From the NCBI RefSeq assembly GCF_003710825.1, contig NZ_RHHQ01000007.1, positions 1-64,000 on the forward strand: 64,000 nucleotides of DNA, in the 5' to 3' direction. The position numbers and the translations under genes were made by a program. The stretch's first letter is position 1; every line of letters starts with the position of its first letter. This DNA is from Brevibacillus fluminis. Its GTDB lineage: Bacteria; Bacillota; Bacilli; Brevibacillales; Brevibacillaceae. Of this stretch, positions 15,593-24,509 are shown piece by piece. Below the pieces are notes generated by a model that was not told where the DNA came from, did no database searches, and saw nothing but the letters and a program-made list of their open reading frames with translations.

Positions 15593-15993
15593 CCTGCGTT
15601 GACGTTCGGAGGAACGTATCTGCCATAGATACGGAGAGTCACCTTCAATAACCTCTTAATGTTGAAGACCACAATTTTAAGTGGATATAAGCAGACTAAG
15701 GAATTTGCCCTTTTTTTAATGAGACATTTTTGCACGTCGGAGAACGAGCTTGATTTTCCGGACCAGCGCTGCGAATCATGACAAGCGAAAGGGAGGCCCT
15801 TAAAGGGCCTCCCTCTTTCTTCTGCTTCCTATTATTCCGGGGTGGTCGTTAAAATGATGACGTTCTTCAGCACTACTGCACGGCAGCGCAAGCTGGGCGA
15901 CGTATTCGGGGAGCCCCACATTTAGGAACGTGTCGTACTGGCTGCGTTCTTTTGTTTTGCCGCTTCCACTCGTGTACAAGGAAGGAGGATCCT
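15593..15993. other. Intergenic region with one terminator
   Basis: No gene is supported here. The region contains GTATCT/AGATAC near 15615-15635 and a strong intrinsic terminator at 15790-15822 (GGGAGGCCC, TTAAA, GGGCCTCCC, then TCTTTCTTC). Confidence 0.5.
15790..15822 (+). terminator. Strong intrinsic terminator
   Basis: Perfect nine-base stem GGGAGGCCC/GGGCCTCCC with a five-base loop and a pyrimidine-rich tail. It separates the small-protein gene from the royal-jelly-type gene. Confidence 0.8.
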
Positions 15994-16032
15994 ATGCGTA
16001 GTGTACTTCTTTTTATTCATACTCCGTCATAG
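15994..16032 (+). CDS. Micro-ORF, 12 residues, possible leader peptide
   Basis: ATG at 15994 stands behind an exceptionally good ribosome site (AAGGAAGGAGGA, spacing about 6) and encodes MRSVLLFIHTPS before TAG at 16030. It lies 112 bases upstream of the next gene. Whether it is translated as a leader peptide or is the stump of a lost gene cannot be decided from sequence. Confidence 0.3.
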   Translation: MRSVLLFIHTPS

Positions 16033-16144
16033 ACACGGACTTGCGGGGTTCCCCTAAAAATATTTTATTAACCAGGCACTTGAACCACATTCAGTCATAT
16101 ATAGGTGATAGCAGTTCGAACTTGTTGAGGAGGATTTTATACAA

Positions 16145-17233
16145 GTGATGTTACCAAGTGAAAAGTATTTCGGTAAGTTTGAGGTGGTTTTTTTATTTTA
16201 CGGAGCCATGCCTACAGGCGTTACTGTTTCTGAAACCGGACGTAATTTCATTTGCTTTCCGAAATGGGGAGACGACGTTAAATTTACTGTGGCTGAAATC
16301 GTTCACGATACATTACAGCCTTATCCTAGTTTAGAGGCTAATGTGGTAAGCCCATCGAATATCACAACGTCCTTCATTAGTGTTCAAAGTGTCGTTGCTG
16401 ATGGAAATGGAACGCTTTGGGTACTGGATACAGGAGCTCCTAATTTCTCAGAGCCTATCAAAGGGGGGGCGAAGTTAGTCGCTGTAGATTTAAATTCAAA
16501 TAAAATAAGAAGTGTGTATACATTTTCGGAAGATGTTGTCCTGCCAACCACTTATCTGAATGATGTCCGATTGGATTTTCGTGTTGGTAAAGCAGGTTAT
16601 GCTTATATAACGGATTCGTCTTCCCGAGGACCAGGAGCCATTATTGTCGTTGATTTAGAAACAGGTTATGCTTGGAGACGGTTAAACGGGGCAAATTCAA
16701 CTTCGCCCGATCTCTTTCTCTTACCGAAAGTTGAAGGTAAAATCCTGATGAATCGAAACAAAGACGGATCTACTTCACCCTTTAGATTGGCATCCGATGG
16801 TATAGCGATTTCCCCGGACGGCAAGATGTTGTATTTCTGTCCTCTCTCCAGTCGTCATCTGTACTCGATTTCAACGGAAGCCCTAAGAGACCGAACGATA
16901 CCGGATATGAATTTAAAGTATCACGTAAAGTATTGGGGAGAAAAAGGTGCTTCAGATGGAATGATCACCGATGCAAAAGGAAACGTTTACGCTGGAGACT
17001 ATGAAAACAATAGTATTCGAAAGATATTGCCGAATGGAATAATGGAAACCATCGCACATGATCCTAGAATTTTATGGCCGGATACTTTTTCTATTGGTCC
17101 AGATCAATACTTATATTTCATCGTGAACCAATTACATCGGCAGGCAAGATTTCATTATGGAAATGACCTGCGGCAGAAGCCTTATAGTTTACTCCGTATG
17201 AAAATAGACGAACCACCTGCTCCTACCTTTTAA
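16145..17233 (+). CDS. Major royal jelly protein/Yellow-related beta-propeller protein
   Basis: 362 residues with the six-bladed propeller pattern of the MRJP/Yellow family. Visible blocks are MPTGVTVSETGRNFICFPKW, SVQSVVADGNGTLWVLDTG, YLNDVRLDF, AYITDSSSRGPGAIIVVDL, LASDGIAISPDGKMLYFCPLSSRHLYSI and the DGMITDAKGNVYAGDYENNSI blade. Insect members bind amines or act in pigment formation; bacterial roles are unknown. No clear signal peptide is seen. The start is GTG 16145 (ATG 16148 also possible) after GAGGAGGA. GC is visibly lower than in the flanking genes, consistent with horizontal acquisition. It stands alone. Confidence 0.85.
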   Translation: MMLPSEKYFGKFEVVFLFYGAMPTGVTVSETGRNFICFPKWGDDVKFTVAEIVHDTLQPYPSLEANVVSPSNITTSFISVQSVVADGNGTLWVLDTGAPNFSEPIKGGAKLVAVDLNSNKIRSVYTFSEDVVLPTTYLNDVRLDFRVGKAGYAYITDSSSRGPGAIIVVDLETGYAWRRLNGANSTSPDLFLLPKVEGKILMNRNKDGSTSPFRLASDGIAISPDGKMLYFCPLSSRHLYSISTEALRDRTIPDMNLKYHVKYWGEKGASDGMITDAKGNVYAGDYENNSIRKILPNGIMETIAHDPRILWPDTFSIGPDQYLYFIVNQLHRQARFHYGNDLRQKPYSLLRMKIDEPPAPTF

Positions 17234-17364
17234 TAAAAATTTCACTTTACAAAGTGACTCTATTTGCATAGAAAATGTATTTTATGACTTTATGGTTATT
17301 AAGAACTTGGAGGCTGCCGCTCGGCAGCCTGTTCAGCTAACGGGATCGATATCCTAAGTAAAAA

Positions 17365-17400
17365 GAGGCAGTCAGGACCTTCTGACTGCTTCTAATTTTG
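17365..17400. terminator. Convergent bidirectional terminator
   Basis: GCAGTCAG (17368-17375 region) pairs with CTGACTGC (17382-17389). The minus-strand side continues into CTCTTTTTAC, so it best terminates the response-regulator operon. Further hairpins at 17241-17256 (TCACTTT/AAAGTGA) and 17427-17459 (TGTAGTTCT/AGAACTACA) lie in the same 300-base gap, which holds no gene. Confidence 0.7.
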
Positions 17401-17532
17401 ATATTTAAGTACATATGCGATTTACATGTAGTTCTCACGTTTTGTAATAAAGAACTACAGAAAAACTTTATTATCGTGTTTAGACGGGCTTTTTGAATTC
17501 AACTATGTCGGTCTAACACTATCCATAGTAGC

Positions 17533-19011
17533 TTATTTTTCGTTCAATATGTAGCGGATGGTCCGTTTGGTGATGTTTAATTTGCGGCTCAAAAGCTCCC
17601 GATTGCCTCTCGTTTCGGCCAGGCCTTTTTCGATGATGCCGCGCCCCACCTCGCGCTCCAGCTGCTTAACCCGTTCCATCAGCTCGTCAAACGGCAGATT
17701 TTCCACGCTATCCACATGGCCGATGATCGAGCGCACGAATTGCTCAGCCTCCTGGTCCACGATGTCGGTGAGCGGGCGTACTGACACGGGTGAAGGGGTG
17801 GAAGAGGGGGGAAACGCTGTCTGCAGGAGCCTCGAATCGAGTGCAGCGACCGTATGGCTATGGAGGAAGGAGGGCAGATGCTCCGCGCTAAGCACCGGAC
17901 ATTCATGAATGGCGACCGACTGGTTGATCACATTCAGCAGCTGGCGCACGTTGCCGGGCCATTCGTAGCGCTGCAGCAAGGCGAGTGCGTCGCTTCCGAG
18001 CCGAGAGGTACCCGCGAACTTTTTCTCCAAGTAATCCGCAACAATCACCGCAATATCCGCCGGACGCTCACGCAATGGAGGAAGCGTCAGTTTTACCCCT
18101 TCGAGCCGATACAAAAGGTCGGAACGGAACCGCTTGCGCTCCACCTCCGCCTCCAGATTCCGGTTGGTCGCGGAGATAAAGCGAATGTTGCTCTTGCGCG
18201 TTTCCTCGCCGCCGATGCGGTTGAATTCACCCGTTTCCATGACGCGCAGCAGTTTGACCTGAATCATCAGCGGAGCCTCGCCGATTTCATCAAGAAACAG
18301 TGTGCCGTTATGCGCTAGCTCGAAAAAGCCGCGCCGTTCCTTCAGCGCTCCGGTAAACGATCCTTTTTCATGGCCAAAGAGCTCGCTCTCCAACAATGTT
18401 TGGGGCAGGGCCCCGCAGTTGAGACCGACGAACGGATGCTGGCTGCGCACACTCTCCCCGTGGATGAACCGGGCCAAAAGCTCCTTGCCGGTGCCTGTTT
18501 CCCCTTCGATCAGCACGTTGATCGCCTTTTTGGCAAGCTTGGCAGCCAGCGGCATGAACCGCGCCATCGGGCTGTTCGGTGCGTAAATAATGCCGTAATG
18601 CGCCGCGATTTGGGATAGATCATCGGCTGGCTCGGTCGGCTCGTCGAGGATCGGCAGCACGATCCGCTCTAATGCTTCCAGATTGTCGAACGGCTTCTCC
18701 AAATAGTCGCGAGCCCCGCGCTGCATCGCGGTGACGGCTGTTTTGATCGTGCTGTATCCGGTCATGATGATCACGTCGCAATCGGGACGAACGTGCTTGA
18801 TCGCCTGCAACAGATCCAATCCGTTGGCGTCCGGCAGCTTCAGATCGACGAAAGCCAGATCAAAGGCAAAGCTGCCTTCTGCGATCAGTCGCTTGACGTC
18901 CGCTCCGGAATGGGCAGTGGTCACCTGACAGCGCTTGTGCTTCAGGAAATAGGAAAAAAAAGATGTTACTTCTACCTCATCATCCACAATGAGAACCTGT
19001 TTGCTGTTCAT
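17533..19011 (-). CDS. Sigma-54-dependent response regulator, NtrC family
   Basis: 492 residues in three domains. A receiver occupies 1-120, with the phospho-acceptor Asp in FVDLKLPDANG and Lys in LEKPFDN. The AAA+ sigma-54 interaction domain (about 140-380) has Walker A GETGTGKE, Walker B LFLDEIGE and Arg finger region RSDLLYRLEGV. The C-terminal Fis-type helix-turn-helix is ETRGNRELLSRKLNITKRTIRYIL. The sigma-54-contacting loop reads GSFTGA rather than the canonical GAFTGA. It is third in an operon with an Fe-alcohol dehydrogenase and the kinase (13-base gap, RBS AAAGGAGG). The likely target is the -24/-12 promoter of the divergent Zn-alcohol dehydrogenase. Confidence 0.93.
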   Translation of the reverse strand: MNSKQVLIVDDEVEVTSFFSYFLKHKRCQVTTAHSGADVKRLIAEGSFAFDLAFVDLKLPDANGLDLLQAIKHVRPDCDVIIMTGYSTIKTAVTAMQRGARDYLEKPFDNLEALERIVLPILDEPTEPADDLSQIAAHYGIIYAPNSPMARFMPLAAKLAKKAINVLIEGETGTGKELLARFIHGESVRSQHPFVGLNCGALPQTLLESELFGHEKGSFTGALKERRGFFELAHNGTLFLDEIGEAPLMIQVKLLRVMETGEFNRIGGEETRKSNIRFISATNRNLEAEVERKRFRSDLLYRLEGVKLTLPPLRERPADIAVIVADYLEKKFAGTSRLGSDALALLQRYEWPGNVRQLLNVINQSVAIHECPVLSAEHLPSFLHSHTVAALDSRLLQTAFPPSSTPSPVSVRPLTDIVDQEAEQFVRSIIGHVDSVENLPFDELMERVKQLEREVGRGIIEKGLAETRGNRELLSRKLNITKRTIRYILNEK

Positions 19012-19024
19012 TCTTGTCCTCCTT

Positions 19025-20305
19025 TCAGCTTAGGATGGGCAAAAGCAGTGTGAATCGACTGAACGAGCCCGCCATGCTTTCTACGCGGAGGCTGCCGCCG
19101 TGCGACTCGGCAATACCCAGGCTGACAGACAAGCCAAGTCCGGTTCCTTTGCTGGTCGCTTTTGTCGTAAAAAACGGCTGGAAGATCTGATCGAGCAGCT
19201 CGGCATCGATCCCGGTCCCGTTGTCCGTAACCGACAGGCCGACCCAGTCCTGGTCGTCCTCCTGCACGAGTGACGTCTCGACCGTCAGCTCCGGCTGCGG
19301 CGTATCCTGAAGTGCATCACGCCCGTTCAGCAACAGGTTGATGATGATTTGCTCGATCTGGTGGCGGCTCGCCCTGACAAAGAGCGGCTTGTCCGACAGC
19401 TCCTTGCGCACGGACACCCCGGAGACGGCGAGCTGGTAGCCGATCAAGCCGAGCGCATCTTCGACCAGCTCATTAATATGGACGTCCTCAAAATGAAACT
19501 CTTCCTGGCGGGAAAAAATCAGCAGGTTTTGAATGATTTTTTTGCATCGGACGCCGCACTGGTAGATGTCCTGCATCATCTGCTGATAATCCGTAAGCTC
19601 CTGTTCCCGCTGCAACAGCTGGATATTGCCGAGGATGGCGGTGAGCGGGCTGTTCAACTCGTGGGCGACGCCTGCGGCCATTTCGCCTAAAGCCGCCATT
19701 TTGGCCGATTGGACGAGCTGTGCTTCCAGATTGACTTTTTTGCGCAAATCATTGTACAGCAGCATATTTTCGACGGAAACAGCGGCATGCTCAGCGATTT
19801 GCCTGAACAGCTGGAGCTTTTCCGGCGACAGTCCTTGCTTTTTGTCATGCAAAAGCGTCAGGAAGCCAAGCGCTTGATTGCGCTGGCTGATCAAAAGGAC
19901 GGAACTGGTTGTGCGATGGGGAAAACGTTCGGCGAAGCGCTTGTCCAGATCATTTTCCTGTAGTGCAAGATGCTTCTCCAAAGGCAAAATAAAGCTTCCG
20001 CATTCCCAGCTTCCATCGGGCTGAGTCGGGGGCTCGCTCGCGGTATAGCAGCGCAGCACTCCGCCCTCGTGCAAGGTGAGGATGAAAGTCGCAAAGGAGA
20101 ACAGCTGCGTCAGCTGGCGGGCGATCGATTCGCTGACGTCCGGCCATGTGGCGTTGATCTGGATTTTGGTCAAATGGTTGATGACTTCCAGCTGCTTGTT
20201 TTTCTGCTTCATCTCGTCGACAACCACCGTCAGCTCCTTGTAGTAGCTGCGTCGTGACGATTGAATGCCGGTGAGCTTTTCGAGTAATTCCTGTTTGGTG
20301 TTCAT
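19025..20305 (-). CDS. Cytosolic GAF-domain sensor histidine kinase
   Basis: 426-residue kinase without membrane segments. An N-terminal coiled coil (about 1-45) leads into a GAF-like sensor domain (about 50-185). HisKA has the phosphorylated His in GVAHELNSPLTAI (about 217), and the HATPase_c domain has an N box (NLLLNGRDAL), G1 VTDNGTGID and G2 GTGLGLS. It presumably phosphorylates the response regulator encoded 13 bases downstream. A soluble GAF sensor and the neighbouring dehydrogenases suggest an intracellular alcohol, aldehyde or redox signal; this is inference. The start ATG 20305 has AGGGGG upstream, overlapping the preceding stop. Confidence 0.92.
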   Translation of the reverse strand: MNTKQELLEKLTGIQSSRRSYYKELTVVVDEMKQKNKQLEVINHLTKIQINATWPDVSESIARQLTQLFSFATFILTLHEGGVLRCYTASEPPTQPDGSWECGSFILPLEKHLALQENDLDKRFAERFPHRTTSSVLLISQRNQALGFLTLLHDKKQGLSPEKLQLFRQIAEHAAVSVENMLLYNDLRKKVNLEAQLVQSAKMAALGEMAAGVAHELNSPLTAILGNIQLLQREQELTDYQQMMQDIYQCGVRCKKIIQNLLIFSRQEEFHFEDVHINELVEDALGLIGYQLAVSGVSVRKELSDKPLFVRASRHQIEQIIINLLLNGRDALQDTPQPELTVETSLVQEDDQDWVGLSVTDNGTGIDAELLDQIFQPFFTTKATSKGTGLGLSVSLGIAESHGGSLRVESMAGSFSRFTLLLPILS

Positions 20306-20313
20306 GGTGCCCC

Positions 20314-21462
20314 CTACAACGCATTTTGGAAAATCATTTTGACATCCTCTGCCGTCATATCCCGCGGATTGGTCGCCATGCAGACGTCGAGCACGGCGTT
20401 TTCGCTCAGCATATCGAGATGCTCTTCAAAAGAACCAAGCGCGGAAAGCGTGAGGGGTACATCGAGGTCGCGCAACAGCCGTGTGACGGCGCGCTGGGCG
20501 AGCCGTGACGATTCCGCCAGGCTGAGTCCCGCCGTGTTTTCACCCATCGCTTCGGCGATCTGCCGGTATTTTTCCGGCGCGGCAATATAGTTGTAGTCCA
20601 GCACATAGGGAAGCAGTACGGCGTTGACCTCGCCATGTGGTGTGTCCAATAATCCGCCGAGCTGATGGGACATGGCGTGCACTGCGCCCAAAATCGCATT
20701 CGAGAAGGCGATGCCGGCCTGCAAGCTGGCCATCGCCATCGCTTTTTTTGCCTCCGGGTTATAGCGGCTTGCGACGGATGGTCGCAGGTTCGCTGCGATC
20801 AATCGCATCGCCTGCAAGGAATAAATCTCTGTGAGCGGGTTGGCCGCAAGCGAGATGTACGATTCAATTGCGTGAGTAAGTGCATCGACGCCGGTATTCG
20901 CGGTCAGGCGGCTGTCCTTGGTCATCAGCGTCTGCGGATCGATAATCGCGATGTCGGGAATGAGCGATTTGGAGATGATGGCCATTTTGACCTTTCGGGC
21001 TGTATCGACGATGATCGAAAATTGAGACACTTCGGAGCCTGATCCAGCTGTGGTTGGAACCATTACCATCGGGGGAAGTGGACGGGTGATACGGTCGACT
21101 CCTTCATAATCGAGGATGCTGCCACCGTTGCTGCCCAAGAGCGCGATCGCTTTGGCCGCGTCGATCGCGCTGCCGCCGCCGATTCCTACGATTGCATCGC
21201 ATTCGGATTCCCGATAAAGCGCAACGCCTTCATGCACCTCGAAATCTTTCGGATTGGGTGTCACGTTTGTCCACAGCTGATATGCAAGGCCGCTTTCCCG
21301 CAAATGTGCGATCACGCGCTCTACCCAACCGTATCCGACGACACCGGGGTCACTCACGAGAAAAACGCGGCTGGCTCCCAGCCTGCTCATGCTTTCTCCG
21401 ACCTGGCTGATCGACTGCTCTCCGAAAATGATTTCGGGCGTCATAAACTTGGAAATCTGCAT
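20314..21462 (-). CDS. Iron-containing (type III) alcohol dehydrogenase
   Basis: 382-residue Fe-ADH. The NAD-binding GIGGGSAIDAAKAI, the TTAGSGSEV block and the metal-ligand region (HAIESY, HAMSHQLGG, DTPHGEVNAVLLP) are intact. Such enzymes interconvert alcohols and aldehydes with NAD(H) in the cytosol; substrate unassigned. The start is ATG 21462 with GGGAGGGG upstream; the frame also has an upstream ATG at 21483 that overlaps this site and is less likely. It is the first gene of an operon with the kinase (8-base gap) and sigma-54 regulator. A cre-like element, GGAAAGCGTTTTGA, lies at 21500-21513. Confidence 0.92.
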   Translation of the reverse strand: MQISKFMTPEIIFGEQSISQVGESMSRLGASRVFLVSDPGVVGYGWVERVIAHLRESGLAYQLWTNVTPNPKDFEVHEGVALYRESECDAIVGIGGGSAIDAAKAIALLGSNGGSILDYEGVDRITRPLPPMVMVPTTAGSGSEVSQFSIIVDTARKVKMAIISKSLIPDIAIIDPQTLMTKDSRLTANTGVDALTHAIESYISLAANPLTEIYSLQAMRLIAANLRPSVASRYNPEAKKAMAMASLQAGIAFSNAILGAVHAMSHQLGGLLDTPHGEVNAVLLPYVLDYNYIAAPEKYRQIAEAMGENTAGLSLAESSRLAQRAVTRLLRDLDVPLTLSALGSFEEHLDMLSENAVLDVCMATNPRDMTAEDVKMIFQNAL

Positions 21463-21499
21463 CCGAGCCCCTCCCTTATCCATGTACCCCTATTGTAAA

Positions 21500-21513
21500 G
21501 GAAAGCGTTTTGA
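21500..21513. promoter_or_regulatory. Possible cre (CcpA) site before the Fe-ADH operon
   Basis: GGAAAGCGTTTTGA matches the cre consensus at 12 of 14 positions, including the central CG. It lies about 40 bases before the Fe-ADH start codon on the minus strand. Confidence 0.45.
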
Positions 21514-21562
21514 GGCAAAAGGACAAAAAAGCGGCCGCATCGCCGCAAAAATGTCTCATAGG

Positions 21563-21576
21563 GCCGAAAAATCGGC
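21563..21576. promoter_or_regulatory. Candidate enhancer palindrome for the sigma-54 regulator
   Basis: GCCGAAAAATCGGC is a perfect inverted repeat with five-base arms. It lies about 45 bases upstream of the -24 element at 21619 and between the two divergent alcohol dehydrogenase genes, where an NtrC-type activator would bind. Confidence 0.5.
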
Positions 21577-21618
21577 TCGCTACGAAGGGAAGCGACGACA
21601 AACATACCGATTCCGGGC

Positions 21619-21633
21619 TGGCACGGTAATTGC
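21619..21633 (+). promoter_or_regulatory. Sigma-54 (-24/-12) promoter of the Zn-alcohol dehydrogenase
   Basis: TGGCACGGTAATTGC has the invariant GG and GC dinucleotides exactly 10 bases apart and matches the TGGCACG-N4-TTGC consensus. Transcription would begin near 21645, 45 bases before the start codon. Confidence 0.88.
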
Positions 21634-21636
21634 GAA

Positions 21637-21650
21637 TGTAAGCGTTAGCA
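21637..21650. promoter_or_regulatory. cre (CcpA) site overlapping the adh start point
   Basis: TGTAAGCGTTAGCA fits the catabolite responsive element (TGWAANCGNTNWCA) well. It covers the predicted sigma-54 transcription start, a position suited to blocking initiation when preferred sugars are present. Confidence 0.65.
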
Positions 21651-21689
21651 TGACAAAAACAAATCAAAGTGTGTAGGGGGAACGCGAGT

Positions 21690-22703
21690 ATGAAAGCAGC
21701 GGTTGTCAATCAGTTCCATGAAAAGCTTGAGATCAAAGAAGTGCCGATTCCGGAGTTGGAGCATGGTGAAGTTTTGGTCAAAATCAAAGCGTGCGGCGTC
21801 TGCCACACCGATTTGCATGCGGCGCATGGTGACTGGCCGGTTAAGCCGAAGCTGCCGTTGATTCCTGGCCATGAAGGCGTAGGCGTGATCGAGAGCGTCG
21901 GTCCAGGCGTAACCTCGCTCAAAGTGGGTGACCGCGTCGGGATTCCATGGTTGTACTCTGCATGCGGGGAGTGCGAGTATTGCTTGAGCGGGCGCGAAAC
22001 ACTTTGCCAAAGCCAGCAAAATGCCGGCTATTCCGTTGATGGCGGTTATGCTGAATATTGCAAGGCGCCTGCCGCATACGTCGCGAAAGTGCCGGACAAT
22101 TTGAGTTTTGAAGAAGTAGCACCGATCTTTTGCGCAGGTGTGACTACATACAAGGCGCTGAAAGTGGCGAATGTCGCACCGGGTGAATGGGTAGCGATCT
22201 ACGGTATCGGTGGATTGGGCCATATCGCACTGCAATATGCCAAAGCAATGGGCATGAATGTCGTTGCTGTCGATATTCAGGATGACAAGCTGGAATTGGC
22301 GAAAGAACTGGGCGCGGATATCACGATCAACGGCCGCAACGTCGATCCGGTAGAAGCGATCGAGCAAGCGGTTGGCGGTGTGCATGGAGCAGTCAGCGTT
22401 GCAGTTACGAAAAAGGCGTTTGAACAAGCGTACCGTTCTGTTCGCCGCGGCGGTTCACTGGTCGTCGTCGGATTGCCGAACGATGAGCTGCCGATCCCGA
22501 TCTTCGATACCGTACTGAATGGCGTTACCGTGAAAGGCTCGATCGTCGGCACGCGCAAAGATTTGCAAGAGGCGCTTGATTTCGCCGCACGCGGGAAAGT
22601 GAAAGCGATTATCGAAACGCAGCCGCTGGACAAAATCAATGAAATTTTCGACCGCATGGTGAACGGCCAAATCAACGGACGCGTCGTCCTCACATTGGAA
22701 TAG
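21690..22703 (+). CDS. Zinc-dependent alcohol dehydrogenase (AdhP/AdhT type)
   Basis: 337-residue medium-chain dehydrogenase. The catalytic zinc site is [15 protein letters not shown] plus GHEGVG, the structural zinc site has the four Cys of [15 protein letters not shown], and the NAD-binding motif is [10 protein letters not shown] near residue 170. It closely resembles ethanol-active AdhP/AdhT of Bacilli, which oxidise primary alcohols. ATG 21690 has TAGGGGGA nine bases upstream. It is a single-gene unit with a sigma-54 promoter, a cre site and a strong terminator, and is divergent from the Fe-ADH/kinase/regulator operon that probably controls it. Confidence 0.94.
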   Translation: MKAAVVNQFHEKLEIKEVPIPELEHGEVLVKIKACGVCHTDLHAAHGDWPVKPKLPLIPGHEGVGVIESVGPGVTSLKVGDRVGIPWLYSACGECEYCLSGRETLCQSQQNAGYSVDGGYAEYCKAPAAYVAKVPDNLSFEEVAPIFCAGVTTYKALKVANVAPGEWVAIYGIGGLGHIALQYAKAMGMNVVAVDIQDDKLELAKELGADITINGRNVDPVEAIEQAVGGVHGAVSVAVTKKAFEQAYRSVRRGGSLVVVGLPNDELPIPIFDTVLNGVTVKGSIVGTRKDLQEALDFAARGKVKAIIETQPLDKINEIFDRMVNGQINGRVVLTLE

Positions 22704-22705
22704 AG

Positions 22706-22735
22706 AAAAAGCCCCGTGTGATAGCGGGGCTTTTC
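22706..22735 (+). terminator. Terminator of the Zn-ADH gene
   Basis: AAAAAGCCCCG, seven-base loop, CGGGGCTTTT. It is symmetrical and may also serve the opposing GMC gene. Confidence 0.9.
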
Positions 22736-22756
22736 CCATGTTGCTGGCATGCGCGC

Positions 22757-24484
22757 TTATGTTAACAATCCACCGCTGCCTTTGTGATATTTGAGAATGC
22801 CTTCCGCTGTTCGGAACGCCAAAGCGCCCACGGTTCCGGTCGGGTTGTACCCACTGTTTTGCGGGAACGCGGAAGCACCGATGACAAACACGTTATCCGC
22901 ATCCCACATTTGCAGCCAATGGTTGACCGCAGACGTGTCGGGACTTGTTCCCATGATTACCCCTCCGGTGTTGTGGGTAGATTGGTAAGGGGTAATGTCG
23001 TAAGGCCCAAGCTCCTTGGTTGCATCGATCGTTTTGGCGCCCATCTCTTTCAAGATTTCCTCGCACTTGGTGCCGAGGAAACGGGCAAGCTCGCGGTCCT
23101 GTTCTTCAAAGTCGAAGGTGATGCGGATCAGCGGATCGCCGAACGTATCCTTGTACGTCGGGTCCAGATCGAGGTAATGATGACGGAAGGAGAGGGAAGC
23201 TCCTTGTCCGCCTACGGAAAGCGAACGGTTGTAGTTGTTGATCGAGGCTGCTTTGAAGTCCTTGCCCCAGCTCGGCGTTCCTTTTGGCACCGGATTGTTT
23301 TGGATCGGGCGGCGTCCGGTTTGCGAATAGGAGATATTCCCGCCGTGCAAAAATTTAAGATCTTTATGGTCGAATGCATCGCCGTTGTAATCGTCAAGAC
23401 AAATGCCGAGTGCACCAGCACCTGCGAACAGATTGAAGTCTTTGTCAAAATAGCCGGTTGCGCCGCCTTTGAGCACCTGGTACGCATAGTTTTTGCCGAT
23501 AACGCCTTTGCCGGACGCCGGATCGTACGGTGTGCCCAGCTTGGATAGCAAAAGCAGGCGGGAGTTGTTGAACACATAGCTGCAAAGGACGACGATATCG
23601 GCGGGCTGCTCGATGTCCTCGCCTGTGGCAACATCGGTGTACAGTACCCCGGTTGCTTTTCCGCCTGTATGTAAAATGCGACGTACCTGGGAATGGGTGC
23701 GGATTTCGAATTTGCCGGTTTTCTTGGCTACGGGAATAACGGTGACGACTGGATCGGCTTTTGCTCCGTACTCGCAGCCGAAGCGCTCGCAGTAGCCGCA
23801 GTATTGACAAGCGGCGCGGGAGACGCCATCCGGGTTGGTGTAAGGCTCCGACAAGTTGGCCGATGGCATCATGTACGGATGCAGTCCCATCTTTTTGGTT
23901 GCATCGGCGAACATTTTCATGCCAGGCGCCATTTTCATCGGTTTGGTCGGATACGGTGCGGAGCGCTTTGTTCCGAGCTGTTGCTCCAGTGGATTCGGCT
24001 CACCGGAAATCCCGCACAGTTTCTCGAATTTATCATAGTACGGCTCTAGCTCATCATAGGTAATACCCCAGTCTTGAATGGTCATCTCTTTGGGGATTTT
24101 GGCTGCGCCATATCGTTCGGTCGTTTTACTGCGAATCTGGAAATCATAAGGGAGGTAGCGGTACGTCTGGCCATTCCAGTGCACACCGGCGCCACCGAGT
24201 CCGTCGCCTAGCAAAAAGGAACCGTAGGAACGCATCGGGAGCGCACGCACTTTTTCATTGCTGCGGAACGTGACGGTTTCCTTGGACAAGTCCTGCATCA
24301 GCTCGTAGCGTAGGGCATAGCGCAGCTCATCATGTACCATGAAATAATCCTCGGTTTTTCGTTCCTTTCCGCGCTCGAGCCCGAGCACATTCAAGCCTGC
24401 TTTGGTCAGCTCCTGCGCGATGATGCCGCCGCCCCAGCCAACGCCTACCAAAACCACATCTACTTTCGGTAATTTTTTTGCCAT
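22757..24484 (-). CDS. GMC-family FAD oxidoreductase, gluconate-dehydrogenase large-subunit type
   Basis: 575-residue flavoprotein. The N-terminal VDVVLVGVGWGGGIIAQEL is the FAD-binding Rossmann motif and LGDGLGGAGVHWNG the GMC signature. A Cys cluster (CQYCGYCERFGCEYG, about 220-235) and the C-terminal STHNTGGVIMGTSPDTS plus NPTGTVGALAFR match the membrane-bound sugar/gluconate dehydrogenase branch. It has no signal peptide of its own; it would be exported by pairing with the Tat-signal subunit encoded just upstream. ATG 24484 follows GAGGTG. The substrate is unknown, and no cytochrome c subunit gene is adjacent. Confidence 0.9.
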   Translation of the reverse strand: MAKKLPKVDVVLVGVGWGGGIIAQELTKAGLNVLGLERGKERKTEDYFMVHDELRYALRYELMQDLSKETVTFRSNEKVRALPMRSYGSFLLGDGLGGAGVHWNGQTYRYLPYDFQIRSKTTERYGAAKIPKEMTIQDWGITYDELEPYYDKFEKLCGISGEPNPLEQQLGTKRSAPYPTKPMKMAPGMKMFADATKKMGLHPYMMPSANLSEPYTNPDGVSRAACQYCGYCERFGCEYGAKADPVVTVIPVAKKTGKFEIRTHSQVRRILHTGGKATGVLYTDVATGEDIEQPADIVVLCSYVFNNSRLLLLSKLGTPYDPASGKGVIGKNYAYQVLKGGATGYFDKDFNLFAGAGALGICLDDYNGDAFDHKDLKFLHGGNISYSQTGRRPIQNNPVPKGTPSWGKDFKAASINNYNRSLSVGGQGASLSFRHHYLDLDPTYKDTFGDPLIRITFDFEEQDRELARFLGTKCEEILKEMGAKTIDATKELGPYDITPYQSTHNTGGVIMGTSPDTSAVNHWLQMWDADNVFVIGASAFPQNSGYNPTGTVGALAFRTAEGILKYHKGSGGLLT

Positions 24485-24509
24485 AAGTTTCACCTCGCAG
24501 TCCTTCTTG

